53,568 nt of DNA, taken from JBEBGV01 sp040081265. GTDB lineage: Bacteria; Acidobacteriota; Vicinamibacteria; Vicinamibacterales; UBA2999. Below, in pieces: positions 24,699 to 33,412 of this stretch. Both the position numbers and the translations under genes were made by a program. Below the pieces are notes generated by a model. The model was not told where the DNA came from and did no database searches. It was given only the letters and a program-made list of their open reading frames with translations. Positions within the stretch are counted from its first letter, which is position 1, and the number at the start of each line of letters is the position of its first letter. The DNA lies in contig JBEBGV010000032.1 in assembly GCA_040081265.1 (NCBI GenBank), positions 1-53,568 on the forward strand, read 5' to 3'.

Positions 24699-27600
24699 TG
24701 AGACGTCAGGTTGCACGTTCACGGCTCACACTGGCGTTGTTCGCCTGCCTTGCCGCACACGCAGTCAGTGCAGCCGAACACACCGGGCAGGTGACCTTCT
24801 CCGGACTCCCCGTGCCGGGAGCGACGGTCACAGCCACTCAGGGTGACCAGCGTGTGACCACTGTGACCGACGAGCAAGGCAGCTACCGCTTCCCTGACCT
24901 CGCCGACGGCACCTGGAGCATTCAGGTAGACATGGTCGGATTCGGCCGTACAAGCCTGGACGTTCCCATCGCACCGGGCGGCATGCCCGTCATGATTTCG
25001 CTCACACTTCGACCGTTTGCCGATCTGACGGCCGGCGGAACGACCGTGCGCGCGGACACCGTCGTCAACACGCCGACGGCGCCGACCAGCGACGCCGCCA
25101 CGCCGGCGGCTCAGCCCGCGAACGCAGCAGCGCCGGACGCATCAGCCGATCTCGCCTCCGCGGCGGCCGATGGGTTTCTGGTGAACGGGAGCGTGAACAA
25201 CGGAGCGTCGACCCCGTTTGCGCAAGCGGCAGCATTCGGCAACAACCGCAACCTGCGGCGCAGCCTGTACAACGGCACGCTTGGAGCGGTGCTGGGCCGC
25301 TCGGCGTGGGACTCCAGGCCCTTCTCGTTCACCGGTGCGCAAGGCGCCAAACCCGACTACGGCGACCTGCAGTTTCTCGCGACGTTCGGCGGGCCGATCC
25401 CGACGCGTGGCGCGCTTCAGTCCCGCCCGAACCTGTTCAGCGGCTACCAGCGCAGCGTCGAGCATTCCGCCACGACCCAGTCGACGATCGTTCCCAGCCT
25501 GCTTGAACGCGGCGGAGACTTCTCACAGTCAGTCGACGCCGCGGGCCGGCCGCTCACCATCCGGGATCCTCTCACCGATCAGCCATTCACCTCCGCCCAG
25601 ATTCCGACGAATCGCCTGAGCCCCCAGGCGCAGGCACTGGTCGCCCTGTACCCGCAGCCCAACGTCGCAGGTGGCGGCAGGTTCAACTATCAGGCGCCCG
25701 TGCTGACGCGTACCCAGCAGGACTCACTGCAGACGAGGATCACGCAAAACCTGAACAACCGAAACCAGGTATTCGGCACGCTGCAATATCAACGCGTCGA
25801 GAACCAGTCCACCTCGCTCTTCGGGTTTACCAGTGCCAGCCGCACAGCCACCACAGACGCCACCGGGAGCTGGTCGCGGCGTTTCTCGCCCTTCTTTTCC
25901 TCGCGCCTGAGGTATCAGTTCACGCGGGCGACCACCAGCACCACGCCGCACTTTGCGGGGACCACTGACATGAGCGGAACCGCGGGGATCCAGGGCACCG
26001 ACCGCGCCACCGAGAACTGGGGTCCTCCCTCGCTCACCTTCTCGAGCGGCGTGCTCGGCCTTGCGGACGCGCAGTACGCTGAGTCGTCCACCAGGACCCA
26101 TGGCGTTGCACTCGAGGGGCTGGTTTACAGAGGGCGGCACAACATCACCATCGGGGGCGGGATCAAACGCGTCAGCGTGGACGCCCATGGACAGCAAAAC
26201 GGGCGTGGGGCGTTCTCGTTCACGGGTGCGGCGACCGGGTCAGACGTCGCCGACTTCATGCTGGGGCTGCCGCGCACTGCGGCGCTCGCGTCTGGCAACT
26301 CCGATAAGTCGTTGCGCGCCAACGCCATCGAGGCCTACTTCACCGACGACTGGCGTCTCACGCCAGGATTCACGCTCAACGCGGGCCTTCGCTGGGACTA
26401 CGAAGGCCCTTTTTCGGAAAAGCTCGCGCGGCTGACCAATCTTGACCTGGCGCCGGGCTTCACCGCCGCCAGTGTGGTCACCCCTTCGACCAACGTCGGC
26501 AGCCTCACAGGTCGCGAGTTCGGTCAATCGCTCCTGCGCCCAGACCGCTCCGGTCTTCAGCCACGTCTGGGCATCGCGTGGCGGCCGATTGCCGGCTCCT
26601 CGCTCGTGGTTCGAGCCGGTTACGGAATCTACCGGAACACCTCGAACTACCAGGCGCTGACCCTCCTGATGGCACAACAACCGCCATTCTCAACGGCGAT
26701 TTCAGTCGAGAGCTCGCCGACGACACCTCTGACGCTGAGAGACGGCCTGCTGACGTCGGCGGCCTCGCCAGCAACTTTTGCCGTCGACCCGGATTTTCGG
26801 GTCAGTTCGGCGCAGAACTGGCAACTGCTCGCCCAACGGGATCTGCCGGCGTCGCTCACGCTGTCTGCTGCGTACCTGGGCGCATACGGGCGTCACCTGA
26901 TGCAGGAGGTCCTGCCCAATACGTATCCAGCCGGCACCGCCAATCCCTGTTTCACCTGCCCCATCGGCTTCGCTTACCTGACGTCGAACGGCACCTCCAT
27001 CCGTCACGCGGGACAGTTCCAGCTTCGCCGTCGTCTACGGAACGGCTTCCAGGCCTCCGCTCAATACACAATCGCGAAAGCGACCGACAACGCCGGTGCG
27101 TTCTCGGGGGCGTCGCTGTCTGGAACCGCTATTGCCCAGGACTGGCGCGACCTCGAGGCCGAGCGTGGACCGTCAGCGTTCGATCAGCGCCACCTCTTCA
27201 CCGCCCAGGTGCAGTACACGACGGGCGTCGGCGTCACCGGAGGAGGCCTGCTGACTGGTGCGAAGGGCGCGCTGGTCAAGGGCTGGACCTTCACGAGCCA
27301 GATGAGTGCCGGAAGCGGCCTGCCGCTGACGGCGAGCTATCTGGGCGCCGTTCCGGGGACCGGCGTCACGGGCACGCTCCGTGCCTCCCGTACCGGCTCA
27401 TCCTTGACGCCACCCGACGGTTACTACCTGAATCCTGCGGCGTTCACCGCACCAGGTCCCGGCTCCTGGGGAGATGCAGGTCGTAACTCGCTGACCGGCC
27501 CGAGTCAGTTCTCGATGTCAGCGGGTATCGCCCGCAGTTTTCCATGGGGTGATCGCGCCACACTCGACTGGCGAATCGACGCGACCAACGTGCTGAACGT

Positions 27601-27709
27601 CGTCACCTATGCCGCCGTGAACACAGTCGTCGGCAGCTCGCAGTTTGGACTACCGACCCGCGCGAATCCGATGCGCAAGCTCCAGACAACCATCAGGTTC
27701 AGATTCTGA
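24698..27709 (+). CDS. Oar-like outer-membrane beta-barrel receptor
   Basis: A 1003-residue TonB-dependent-receptor-like protein of the acidobacterial Oar type. A signal peptide (about 1-25) is followed by a carboxypeptidase-regulatory-like/CNA-B-type domain at about 27-110 (VTFSGLPVPGATVTATQGD, then TVTDEQGSYRFPDL). An Ala/Thr/Pro-rich linker (115-155) leads to a long barrel with the VNGSVNNGASTPFAQ and LFSGYQRSVEHSATTQST blocks seen in such proteins and a C-terminal RKLQTTIRFRF ending in Phe. I see no clear canonical plug or TonB box. It may import or display large polymers. It is coupled to both neighbours by one-base overlaps (TGATG at 24698 and 27709). Confidence 0.85.
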   Translation: MRRQVARSRLTLALFACLAAHAVSAAEHTGQVTFSGLPVPGATVTATQGDQRVTTVTDEQGSYRFPDLADGTWSIQVDMVGFGRTSLDVPIAPGGMPVMISLTLRPFADLTAGGTTVRADTVVNTPTAPTSDAATPAAQPANAAAPDASADLASAAADGFLVNGSVNNGASTPFAQAAAFGNNRNLRRSLYNGTLGAVLGRSAWDSRPFSFTGAQGAKPDYGDLQFLATFGGPIPTRGALQSRPNLFSGYQRSVEHSATTQSTIVPSLLERGGDFSQSVDAAGRPLTIRDPLTDQPFTSAQIPTNRLSPQAQALVALYPQPNVAGGGRFNYQAPVLTRTQQDSLQTRITQNLNNRNQVFGTLQYQRVENQSTSLFGFTSASRTATTDATGSWSRRFSPFFSSRLRYQFTRATTSTTPHFAGTTDMSGTAGIQGTDRATENWGPPSLTFSSGVLGLADAQYAESSTRTHGVALEGLVYRGRHNITIGGGIKRVSVDAHGQQNGRGAFSFTGAATGSDVADFMLGLPRTAALASGNSDKSLRANAIEAYFTDDWRLTPGFTLNAGLRWDYEGPFSEKLARLTNLDLAPGFTAASVVTPSTNVGSLTGREFGQSLLRPDRSGLQPRLGIAWRPIAGSSLVVRAGYGIYRNTSNYQALTLLMAQQPPFSTAISVESSPTTPLTLRDGLLTSAASPATFAVDPDFRVSSAQNWQLLAQRDLPASLTLSAAYLGAYGRHLMQEVLPNTYPAGTANPCFTCPIGFAYLTSNGTSIRHAGQFQLRRRLRNGFQASAQYTIAKATDNAGAFSGASLSGTAIAQDWRDLEAERGPSAFDQRHLFTAQVQYTTGVGVTGGGLLTGAKGALVKGWTFTSQMSAGSGLPLTASYLGAVPGTGVTGTLRASRTGSSLTPPDGYYLNPAAFTAPGPGSWGDAGRNSLTGPSQFSMSAGIARSFPWGDRATLDWRIDATNVLNVVTYAAVNTVVGSSQFGLPTRANPMRKLQTTIRFRF

Positions 27710-29814
27710 TGCACCCACACCTCACCCGCCGACTTGCTGCTTCATGTCTGACTGCCGGCGTGGTCATCGCCAGCGCAAGCGCGCAGCAGACGACGCCTCA
27801 GGCACCCCCGACGACGTTTCGCGTCGGCACCAAACTGGTGGTGCAGACCGTCAGCGTCACTGACCGCGACGGACGGGTTGTCGAAGGACTCACGGCTGAG
27901 GACTTCGCCGTGACCGAAGACGGGATCGTGCAGGACATCGCCTTTGTCGAGTTTCAACGTGTCGACGGCGGAGCGCTTCCAGAGAACCCGGCCGCTGCAG
28001 CGGAAACTCCTGCTGGAGGCGGCAACAGTGCCGTCGCCGCGCTGACGCAGACACAGATTACGGCCTCCGCGCCTGGCGACATCCGCTACCGCAATCGCCG
28101 CCTCCTTATCTTCTACTTCGACCTGTCGGCGATGCCGCCACCCGATCAGGGCCGCGCGTACTCAAACGCACTGACCTACGTCAATACGCAGATGACCGGG
28201 GCCGACACGGTGGCGATCATGACGTTCCAGGGCGGTGCCGTCCGAGTAAAACAGGACTTCACCGACAGTCGACCGGCGCTGGTCGAAGCTATCCAGAGGC
28301 TCATCTTCGGCGACGACCTCGACGGCGACGGCCTTCCCGACAACCCGGATCCGGGCACGGCGTTTGGCCAGGACGATGCCGAATTCAACATCTTCAACAC
28401 CGACCGTCAGCTCGCCGCGCTCCAGACGGCAGTGTCGATGCTCAGGCCTCTGCCTGAGCAGAAGGCGCTGATCTATTTCGGGAGCGGCCTGCGCCTTAAC
28501 GGAACCGACAATCAGGCGCAGCTGCGCGCGACCATCAACGCGGCGGTCAAGTCCAACGTGACGATCAATCCCATCGATGCGCGAGGGCTCGTAGCGACGG
28601 CGCCGCTCGGCGACGCCACGCGCCAGTCCCCAGGCGGCATCGGGATGTTTACCGGACGGCTGGCTGAAGCAGCGGTCAGCAATCTTCAACGCTCACAGGA
28701 CACACTGTTCGCCCTCGCCAAGGACACCGGCGGGAAGGCGATGTTCGACTACAACGACCTCTCGCTTGGCATCCGCGACGCCGCGCGCGCCATCGGCAGC
28801 TATTACATCGTCGGCTACTACACCACCAACGCCGCGGAGGACGGCAGGTTCAGGCGCGTGCGCATCACGCTGAGGAACGGTCGACAGGGTGAGCTGGCAT
28901 ATCGCCAGGGTTACTACGGGGACAAGTCGTTCGCCCGATTCACCGCCGCGGACAAGGAGCGGCAGCTCGAGGAAGCGCTCCTGCTCGACGACCCCGTCAC
29001 CGAGATTCCCATCGCTCTCGAGGTGAACTACTTCCAGCTCAGTCGCGCGGAGTACTTCGTCCCGGTCGCGGTGAAGGTGCCCGGCAGCGAGCTGGTACGC
29101 GCCAAGCGCGGCGGCGCGTCACGGACACAGATCGACGTCATCGGCGAGATCAAGGACGACTTCGGCATCACCCAACAGAACGTGCGGGACAAGCTCGACA
29201 TCAAGCTGGACGATGCCACCGCTGCGCAGCTCGCCACACGGCCCATCCAGTACGAGACCGGTTTCACCCTGCTCCCCGGGAAATATGTCCTGAAGTTCCT
29301 GATTCGCGACGCCGAGACAGGCCGGATGGGCACCTACCAGGCTGCGTTCACCGTGCCCAATCTGATGCGCGAGGTCACGAAACTGCCCACCAGCTCCGTC
29401 GTGCTGAGCAGCCAGCGCGTGCCGCTGTCCGAGGCGTTGCTCAGCACCAGGGCCTCTGCACTCGCGGTGCATCCGCTGGTCAGCAACGGGCAGAAACTGG
29501 TCCCGAGCGTCACGCGGGTCTTCAGTCGCAGCCGCGACCTGTATGTGTTTCTGCAGGCCTACGAGCGCGACGCCACGGCCACCCGCCCGATCGCCGTCTT
29601 CGCCAGCTTCTTCAATGAGTCTGGAAAGGTATTCGAGACTGCACCGTTCACGGTGACCGACGGACTGCAGAAAGGGCCGAACGCGGTCCCGGTATCGATC
29701 ACCGTCCCGCTCGGGGCATTGGCCCCTGGACGCTACGACTGTCAGATCACCGTCCTCGAACCCGAGGGCCAGAAGGCTGCCTTCTGGCGCGCCCCGATTG
29801 TTGTGATCCCCTGA
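27709..29814 (+). CDS. TIGR03436-type VWA domain exported protein
   Basis: A 701-residue exported protein with a signal peptide (about 1-24) and the VWFA-related acidobacterial domain (TIGR03436) at about 35-420: the N-terminal block VQTVSVTDRDGRVVEGLTAE precedes the VWA fold, and GELAYRQGYYGDKS closes it. The MIDAS sequence is DLSAM (Asp138, Ser140, then Met142), so the usual third Ser is replaced. The C-terminal 280 residues are beta-rich and unassigned. VWA domains generally bind proteins; here a partner for the adjacent barrel or the TIGR03435 proteins is a reasonable guess. Last gene of the BlaI-headed cluster; a REP-like element follows. Confidence 0.88.
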   Translation: MHPHLTRRLAASCLTAGVVIASASAQQTTPQAPPTTFRVGTKLVVQTVSVTDRDGRVVEGLTAEDFAVTEDGIVQDIAFVEFQRVDGGALPENPAAAAETPAGGGNSAVAALTQTQITASAPGDIRYRNRRLLIFYFDLSAMPPPDQGRAYSNALTYVNTQMTGADTVAIMTFQGGAVRVKQDFTDSRPALVEAIQRLIFGDDLDGDGLPDNPDPGTAFGQDDAEFNIFNTDRQLAALQTAVSMLRPLPEQKALIYFGSGLRLNGTDNQAQLRATINAAVKSNVTINPIDARGLVATAPLGDATRQSPGGIGMFTGRLAEAAVSNLQRSQDTLFALAKDTGGKAMFDYNDLSLGIRDAARAIGSYYIVGYYTTNAAEDGRFRRVRITLRNGRQGELAYRQGYYGDKSFARFTAADKERQLEEALLLDDPVTEIPIALEVNYFQLSRAEYFVPVAVKVPGSELVRAKRGGASRTQIDVIGEIKDDFGITQQNVRDKLDIKLDDATAAQLATRPIQYETGFTLLPGKYVLKFLIRDAETGRMGTYQAAFTVPNLMREVTKLPTSSVVLSSQRVPLSEALLSTRASALAVHPLVSNGQKLVPSVTRVFSRSRDLYVFLQAYERDATATRPIAVFASFFNESGKVFETAPFTVTDGLQKGPNAVPVSITVPLGALAPGRYDCQITVLEPEGQKAAFWRAPIVVIP

Positions 29815-29823
29815 AACAAGAAC

Positions 29824-29885
29824 GCCGGGTCCTGCGGACCCGGCCTACGTACAGTCTTGCGTAGGGCGGGTCCGAAGGACCCGCC
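29824..29885. repeat. REP-like double palindrome
   Basis: Two perfect hairpins: GCCGGGTCC-TGC-GGACCCGGC (29824-29844) and GGCGGGTCC-GAA-GGACCCGCC (29865-29885). The DNA between them contains CCTACG and CGTAGG, so the whole element is also one larger inverted repeat in which the two hairpins are mirror copies. This BIME-like design fits a repetitive extragenic palindrome. It lies in the 83-base gap between the convergent VWA gene and sdhB and may also stop transcription from both sides. Confidence 0.75.
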
Positions 29886-29897
29886 GTCAGCGGTCCT

Positions 29898-30644
29898 CTA
29901 TTTACCCGTGAACATGTGGAGCAGGCGTGTCAACGGGTCGTAGTAGCGCGTGACCACCCGCTCCTTGAGCGGAATGATCGCGTTGTCCGTGATGTGGATG
30001 TGCTCCGGGCACACCTTGGTGCAGCACTTGGTGATGTTGCAGTAGCCGATGCCGTGCTCGTCCTTGAGGTCCGGAATGCGGTCCTCGCTGTCGAGCGGGT
30101 TCATCTCCAGGTTGGCCGTGTAGACCAGGAAGCGCGGCCCGATGAACTCATCGTGCTTGTTGTGATCGCGCAGCACGTGGCAGACGTCCTGACACAGGAA
30201 GCACTCGATACACTTCCGGAATTCCTGCACGCGGTCCACATCCGCCTGCGCCATTCGCCAGGTGCCATCGGGCGCATCAGGCTGACGCGGCTTGAACTTC
30301 TTGATCGTCTTCTTGACGCTGAAGTTCCAGGAGACGTCGGTCACCAGGTCCTTGATCGGCGGGAACGCCTTCATCGGCTCCACCGTGATTGGTTCCCACA
30401 GGTTCAGCGTGCTCATGCGCGTCATGCACATCAGACGCGGCTTGCCGTTGATTTCCGCTGAGCAGGAGCCGCACTTGCCGGCCTTGCAGTTCCAGCGGAC
30501 GGCCAGGTCCTGCGCCTGCTCTGCCTGAATCTTGTGGACCACGTCGAGAACGACCATCCCTTCCGAAACCTCCGTATGGAAGGTCTGGAAGGTGCCCTCA
30601 CCACCCGGGTGGGTGCGCCAGATCTTGAAGGTTGCCTTGGCCAT
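29898..30644 (-). CDS. sdhB: succinate dehydrogenase/fumarate reductase iron-sulfur subunit
   Basis: A 248-residue Fe-S subunit. The [2Fe-2S] ligands are C53, C58, C61 and C73 (CKAGKCGSCS, then LMCMTR); the later motifs CIECFLCQDVC and CTKVCPEHI hold the [4Fe-4S] and [3Fe-4S] clusters. It passes electrons from the flavoprotein to the quinone site. The start shares one base with the sdhA stop (TAATG). Gene order is sdhC-sdhA-sdhB; the direction (succinate oxidation or fumarate reduction) cannot be decided from sequence. Confidence 0.97.
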   Translation of the reverse strand: MAKATFKIWRTHPGGEGTFQTFHTEVSEGMVVLDVVHKIQAEQAQDLAVRWNCKAGKCGSCSAEINGKPRLMCMTRMSTLNLWEPITVEPMKAFPPIKDLVTDVSWNFSVKKTIKKFKPRQPDAPDGTWRMAQADVDRVQEFRKCIECFLCQDVCHVLRDHNKHDEFIGPRFLVYTANLEMNPLDSEDRIPDLKDEHGIGYCNITKCCTKVCPEHIHITDNAIIPLKERVVTRYYDPLTRLLHMFTGK

Positions 30645-32461
30645 TATGACTTCTGCTCCTCGATGACTTCCTTCAAGTAGTCCGGAATCGCCGGCAGCGG
30701 CACGCGGGTCACCTCAACCGAGCCGTCGGAGGCAAGCTGCGTCCTGATATTGAACGTGGCGAACTCCGCCACCTTGTCCGGATAGTCCTCCCGGAAGTGT
30801 CCGCCACGGCTTTCTTTGCGTTCAATCGCCGACCGCGCGATCGCTTCCGAGACAGCGAGGAGGTTCCGCAGATCCAGAGCCGTGTGCCAGCCAGCATGGT
30901 ACTCACGATGACCGGAGACCCCGGCGCGGGCGGCGCGGTCCTTGAACCCCTGAATCCGCGTGACCGCCTCCTGCATCTCGCTCTCGGTGCGGACGATGCC
31001 GACCAGCGCCTGCATGGAGTCCTGCAGATCGGCCTGCACCATGTAAGGATTCTCGCCCGCATCACCACGCTCGAACGGCAACAGCGCCTCATCGATCGCT
31101 CGCTGGATCGCCGCCTCGGTCACCTGAGGCGCCTGGCGCTTGCGCGCATACTGGGCCGCGTACTCGCCGGCGCGCTTGCCGAACACGATCAGGTCGGAGA
31201 GCGAGTTGCCACCGAGTCGATTCGCACCGTTGATGCCGGACGCACACTCACCGGCAGCGAACAAGCCGGGGATGGTCGACTCCTGCGAGTCACCATCGAC
31301 GCGGATCCCGCCCATGATGTAGTGCGTCGTCGGTCCGACCTCCATCGCTTCCTTCGTGATGTCGAGGTCGGCAAGCTCCTTGAACTGGTGATACATGCTC
31401 GGGAGCTTGCGCTTGATGTGACCTTCGGAGTCCTTGATCTTCTCCTTGATCCACGCAATGTCCAGAAACACGCCACCGTGCGGAGATCCGCGTCCCGCTT
31501 TGACCTCGCGGTTGATGCAGCGAGCCACGTGGTCGCGCGTCAGGAGCTCCGGTGGACGACGAGCGCTCTTGTCGCTTTGCGTATAGCGCCAGCCCTCCTC
31601 AGGGTCGGACGCCGTCTGCGGTTTGTAGTTGTCCGGGATGTCGTCGAACATGAACCGACGGCCTTCGCTGTTGCGAAGCACGCCGCCCTCGCCGCGTACG
31701 CCCTCGGTGACCAGAATGCCCTTGACGCTTGGCGGCCAGACCATCCCGGTGGGATGGAACTGGATGAACTCCATGTCGATGAGATCGGCACCGGCACGAA
31801 ACGCGAGCGCATGTCCGTCGCCGGTGCCCTCCCAGCTGTTGCTCGTAATCTTGAAGGCTCGACCCACGCCGCCGGTCGCAAAAATGACGGCCTTGGCGGT
31901 GAACACGTGGAAGCGGCCGCGCTCGCGGTCATACGCCACGACACCAGCGGCACCGCGTTCGTCGAGCAGGAGCTCAACGACGGTGTGCTCCATGTGCACC
32001 GTCACGCCCAGGTACACCGTGTGATCCTGCAGAGTGCGAATCAGCTCCAGTCCGGTGCGGTCGCCAACGTGGGCCAGACGCGGGTAACGGTGGCCACCGA
32101 AGTTGCGCTGGTTGATACGGCCGTCCGGCGTGCGATCGAACACCGCGCCCCATGCCTCGAGCTCACGCACGCGGTCGGGCGCCTCTTTGGCATGCAGTTC
32201 GGCCATGCGCCAGTTGTTGACGTACTGTCCGCCGCGCATCGTGTCCGCGAAGTGGACCTTCCAGCTGTCGCGGTCGTCGTTGTGCGCCATCGCCGCCGCC
32301 ATGCCGCCCTCGGCCATGACGGTGTGGGCCTTCCCGAGCAGCGACTTGCAGATGAGGCCGACCGTCACCCCCGAGTTTGCCGCTTCAATCGCGGCACGCA
32401 GGCCGGCGCCGCCGGCGCCCACGACGAGCACGTCGTACGCGTAGGACGTGTAAGAGGCCAT
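30644..32461 (-). CDS. sdhA: succinate dehydrogenase/fumarate reductase flavoprotein subunit
   Basis: A 605-residue flavoprotein. It has the FAD-binding VLVVGAGGAGLRAAIEA (11-27), the covalent-FAD His46 in KAHTVMAEGGMAAA, the substrate-binding FIQFHPTGMV block, HYIMGGI and the catalytic Arg region near GGNSLSDLIVFG. ATG 32461 is chosen because the protein then begins at MASYTSYAYD, just before the Rossmann strand, and overlaps the sdhC stop by one base (TGATG). The frame is open upstream inside sdhC only by chance. Confidence 0.97.
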   Translation of the reverse strand: MASYTSYAYDVLVVGAGGAGLRAAIEAANSGVTVGLICKSLLGKAHTVMAEGGMAAAMAHNDDRDSWKVHFADTMRGGQYVNNWRMAELHAKEAPDRVRELEAWGAVFDRTPDGRINQRNFGGHRYPRLAHVGDRTGLELIRTLQDHTVYLGVTVHMEHTVVELLLDERGAAGVVAYDRERGRFHVFTAKAVIFATGGVGRAFKITSNSWEGTGDGHALAFRAGADLIDMEFIQFHPTGMVWPPSVKGILVTEGVRGEGGVLRNSEGRRFMFDDIPDNYKPQTASDPEEGWRYTQSDKSARRPPELLTRDHVARCINREVKAGRGSPHGGVFLDIAWIKEKIKDSEGHIKRKLPSMYHQFKELADLDITKEAMEVGPTTHYIMGGIRVDGDSQESTIPGLFAAGECASGINGANRLGGNSLSDLIVFGKRAGEYAAQYARKRQAPQVTEAAIQRAIDEALLPFERGDAGENPYMVQADLQDSMQALVGIVRTESEMQEAVTRIQGFKDRAARAGVSGHREYHAGWHTALDLRNLLAVSEAIARSAIERKESRGGHFREDYPDKVAEFATFNIRTQLASDGSVEVTRVPLPAIPDYLKEVIEEQKS

Positions 32462-33282
32462 CAGAAGAACCTCACGTCGCGGATGATCCCCATCGAACAG
32501 AGGCGGACGAACACGTCCGATCCCGCCACAGAGAAGAGGCTGAGGTAAGCGAAGAGCTGGTGTTTGTAGTTCAGGGAACTCGAGCACGCGTACGCCGCGC
32601 CACAGGCGCCACCCTTCTTGCTCACCTCGTCGAACTTGCCACCGACGATGTGGCGCATCGCGTGGCAGCCGAAGGTGTAGCAGGCAATCAGGACGACATT
32701 GACCGCCAGAATGAGGGTGCCAAGGCCAAGGCCGAACTGCGTCCCCCCGTCCCCGGTCGGGAACTGCGTCGCCAGGTAGACGTCGTAGGACAACAGGAAG
32801 ATGAAGATGACCGCCACGTAGAGCGCGTAGCGATGAGCGTTCTGGAGGATCAGCGGGAACCAGTTCTCACCCAGATAGCTGTTGCGGGGCTCGCCCACCG
32901 CACACGAGATCGGGTCCGCCCAGAACGCCTTGTAGTAGGCACCCCGGTAGTAGTAGCACGTGAAGCGGAACAGTCCGGGGAACGGCAGGATGAGCAACGC
33001 GGGCGAGAACGGCAGGAACTTCGGCATCCACTCCGGCCATGCGCCAAACCATGCATGCTCGAGTCCCACGGCGTCTCCAGGAGAGGCGAACAGGACAGGC
33101 GCATAGAACGGCGACAGGTACGGGCCAAACGTGTAGTGCGCGTTCTGGAACGCCGCCCAGGTGGCGTAGACCACGAACCCGCCGAGCACCAGGAATACCA
33201 ACAGGGGTTCGACCCACCAGGCGTCGCGACGGTTCGTCTCCCCGAACCCGCGCGGCACCACCTTCACCGGAATGACTTCCAT
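32461..33282 (-). CDS. sdhC: succinate dehydrogenase membrane anchor (cytochrome b-type) subunit
   Basis: A 273-residue polytopic membrane protein directly upstream of sdhA, assigned by position and composition rather than by strong similarity. About five hydrophobic segments are seen: near 20-40, 95-115, 150-170, 185-210 and 240-262. Candidate haem ligands are His in LQNAHRYALY and in CHAMRHIVGG. It is longer than the usual SdhC/SdhD proteins and is the only anchor gene present, so one large anchor probably replaces the pair. ATG 33282 is chosen (CGGAGG upstream); a longer frame from 33315 lacks such a site. Confidence 0.8.
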   Translation of the reverse strand: MEVIPVKVVPRGFGETNRRDAWWVEPLLVFLVLGGFVVYATWAAFQNAHYTFGPYLSPFYAPVLFASPGDAVGLEHAWFGAWPEWMPKFLPFSPALLILPFPGLFRFTCYYYRGAYYKAFWADPISCAVGEPRNSYLGENWFPLILQNAHRYALYVAVIFIFLLSYDVYLATQFPTGDGGTQFGLGLGTLILAVNVVLIACYTFGCHAMRHIVGGKFDEVSKKGGACGAAYACSSSLNYKHQLFAYLSLFSVAGSDVFVRLCSMGIIRDVRFF

Positions 33283-33321
33283 ATGCCTCCGAGATGAGAA
33301 ACGTGCTGGAGCCAACCCGGT

Positions 33322-33350
33322 ACCTTAGCGGGTGCGCCGGACAGAATCAA
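33322..33350 (-). promoter_or_regulatory. possible sigma-70 promoter of sdhCAB
   Basis: On the minus strand TTGATT (33350-33345), a 17-base spacer, then TAAGGT (33327-33322), about 40 bases before the sdhC start. Both hexamers are imperfect. Confidence 0.35.
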
Positions 33351-33412
33351 GCCAGCCCGCCCTTGCGCGGGGTTTTTCCCAACCGCGTGCGCCTTCGTGC
33401 CCCCAGGGCCCG

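Noticed and set aside
30797..32548. 583-codon open frame on the plus strand
   Set aside because: Antisense to sdhA, which carries the FAD and active-site motifs. Same reasoning applies to long frames opposite aceF (35945-37324) and aceE (37325-38941).
33356..33377. GC hairpin followed by TTTTT on the plus strand
   Set aside because: CCCGC-CCTTGC-GCGGG with a T-run looks like an intrinsic terminator, but both flanking genes are on the minus strand and no plus-strand gene lies just upstream. It could stop antisense transcription, but I cannot support it as a gene terminator.
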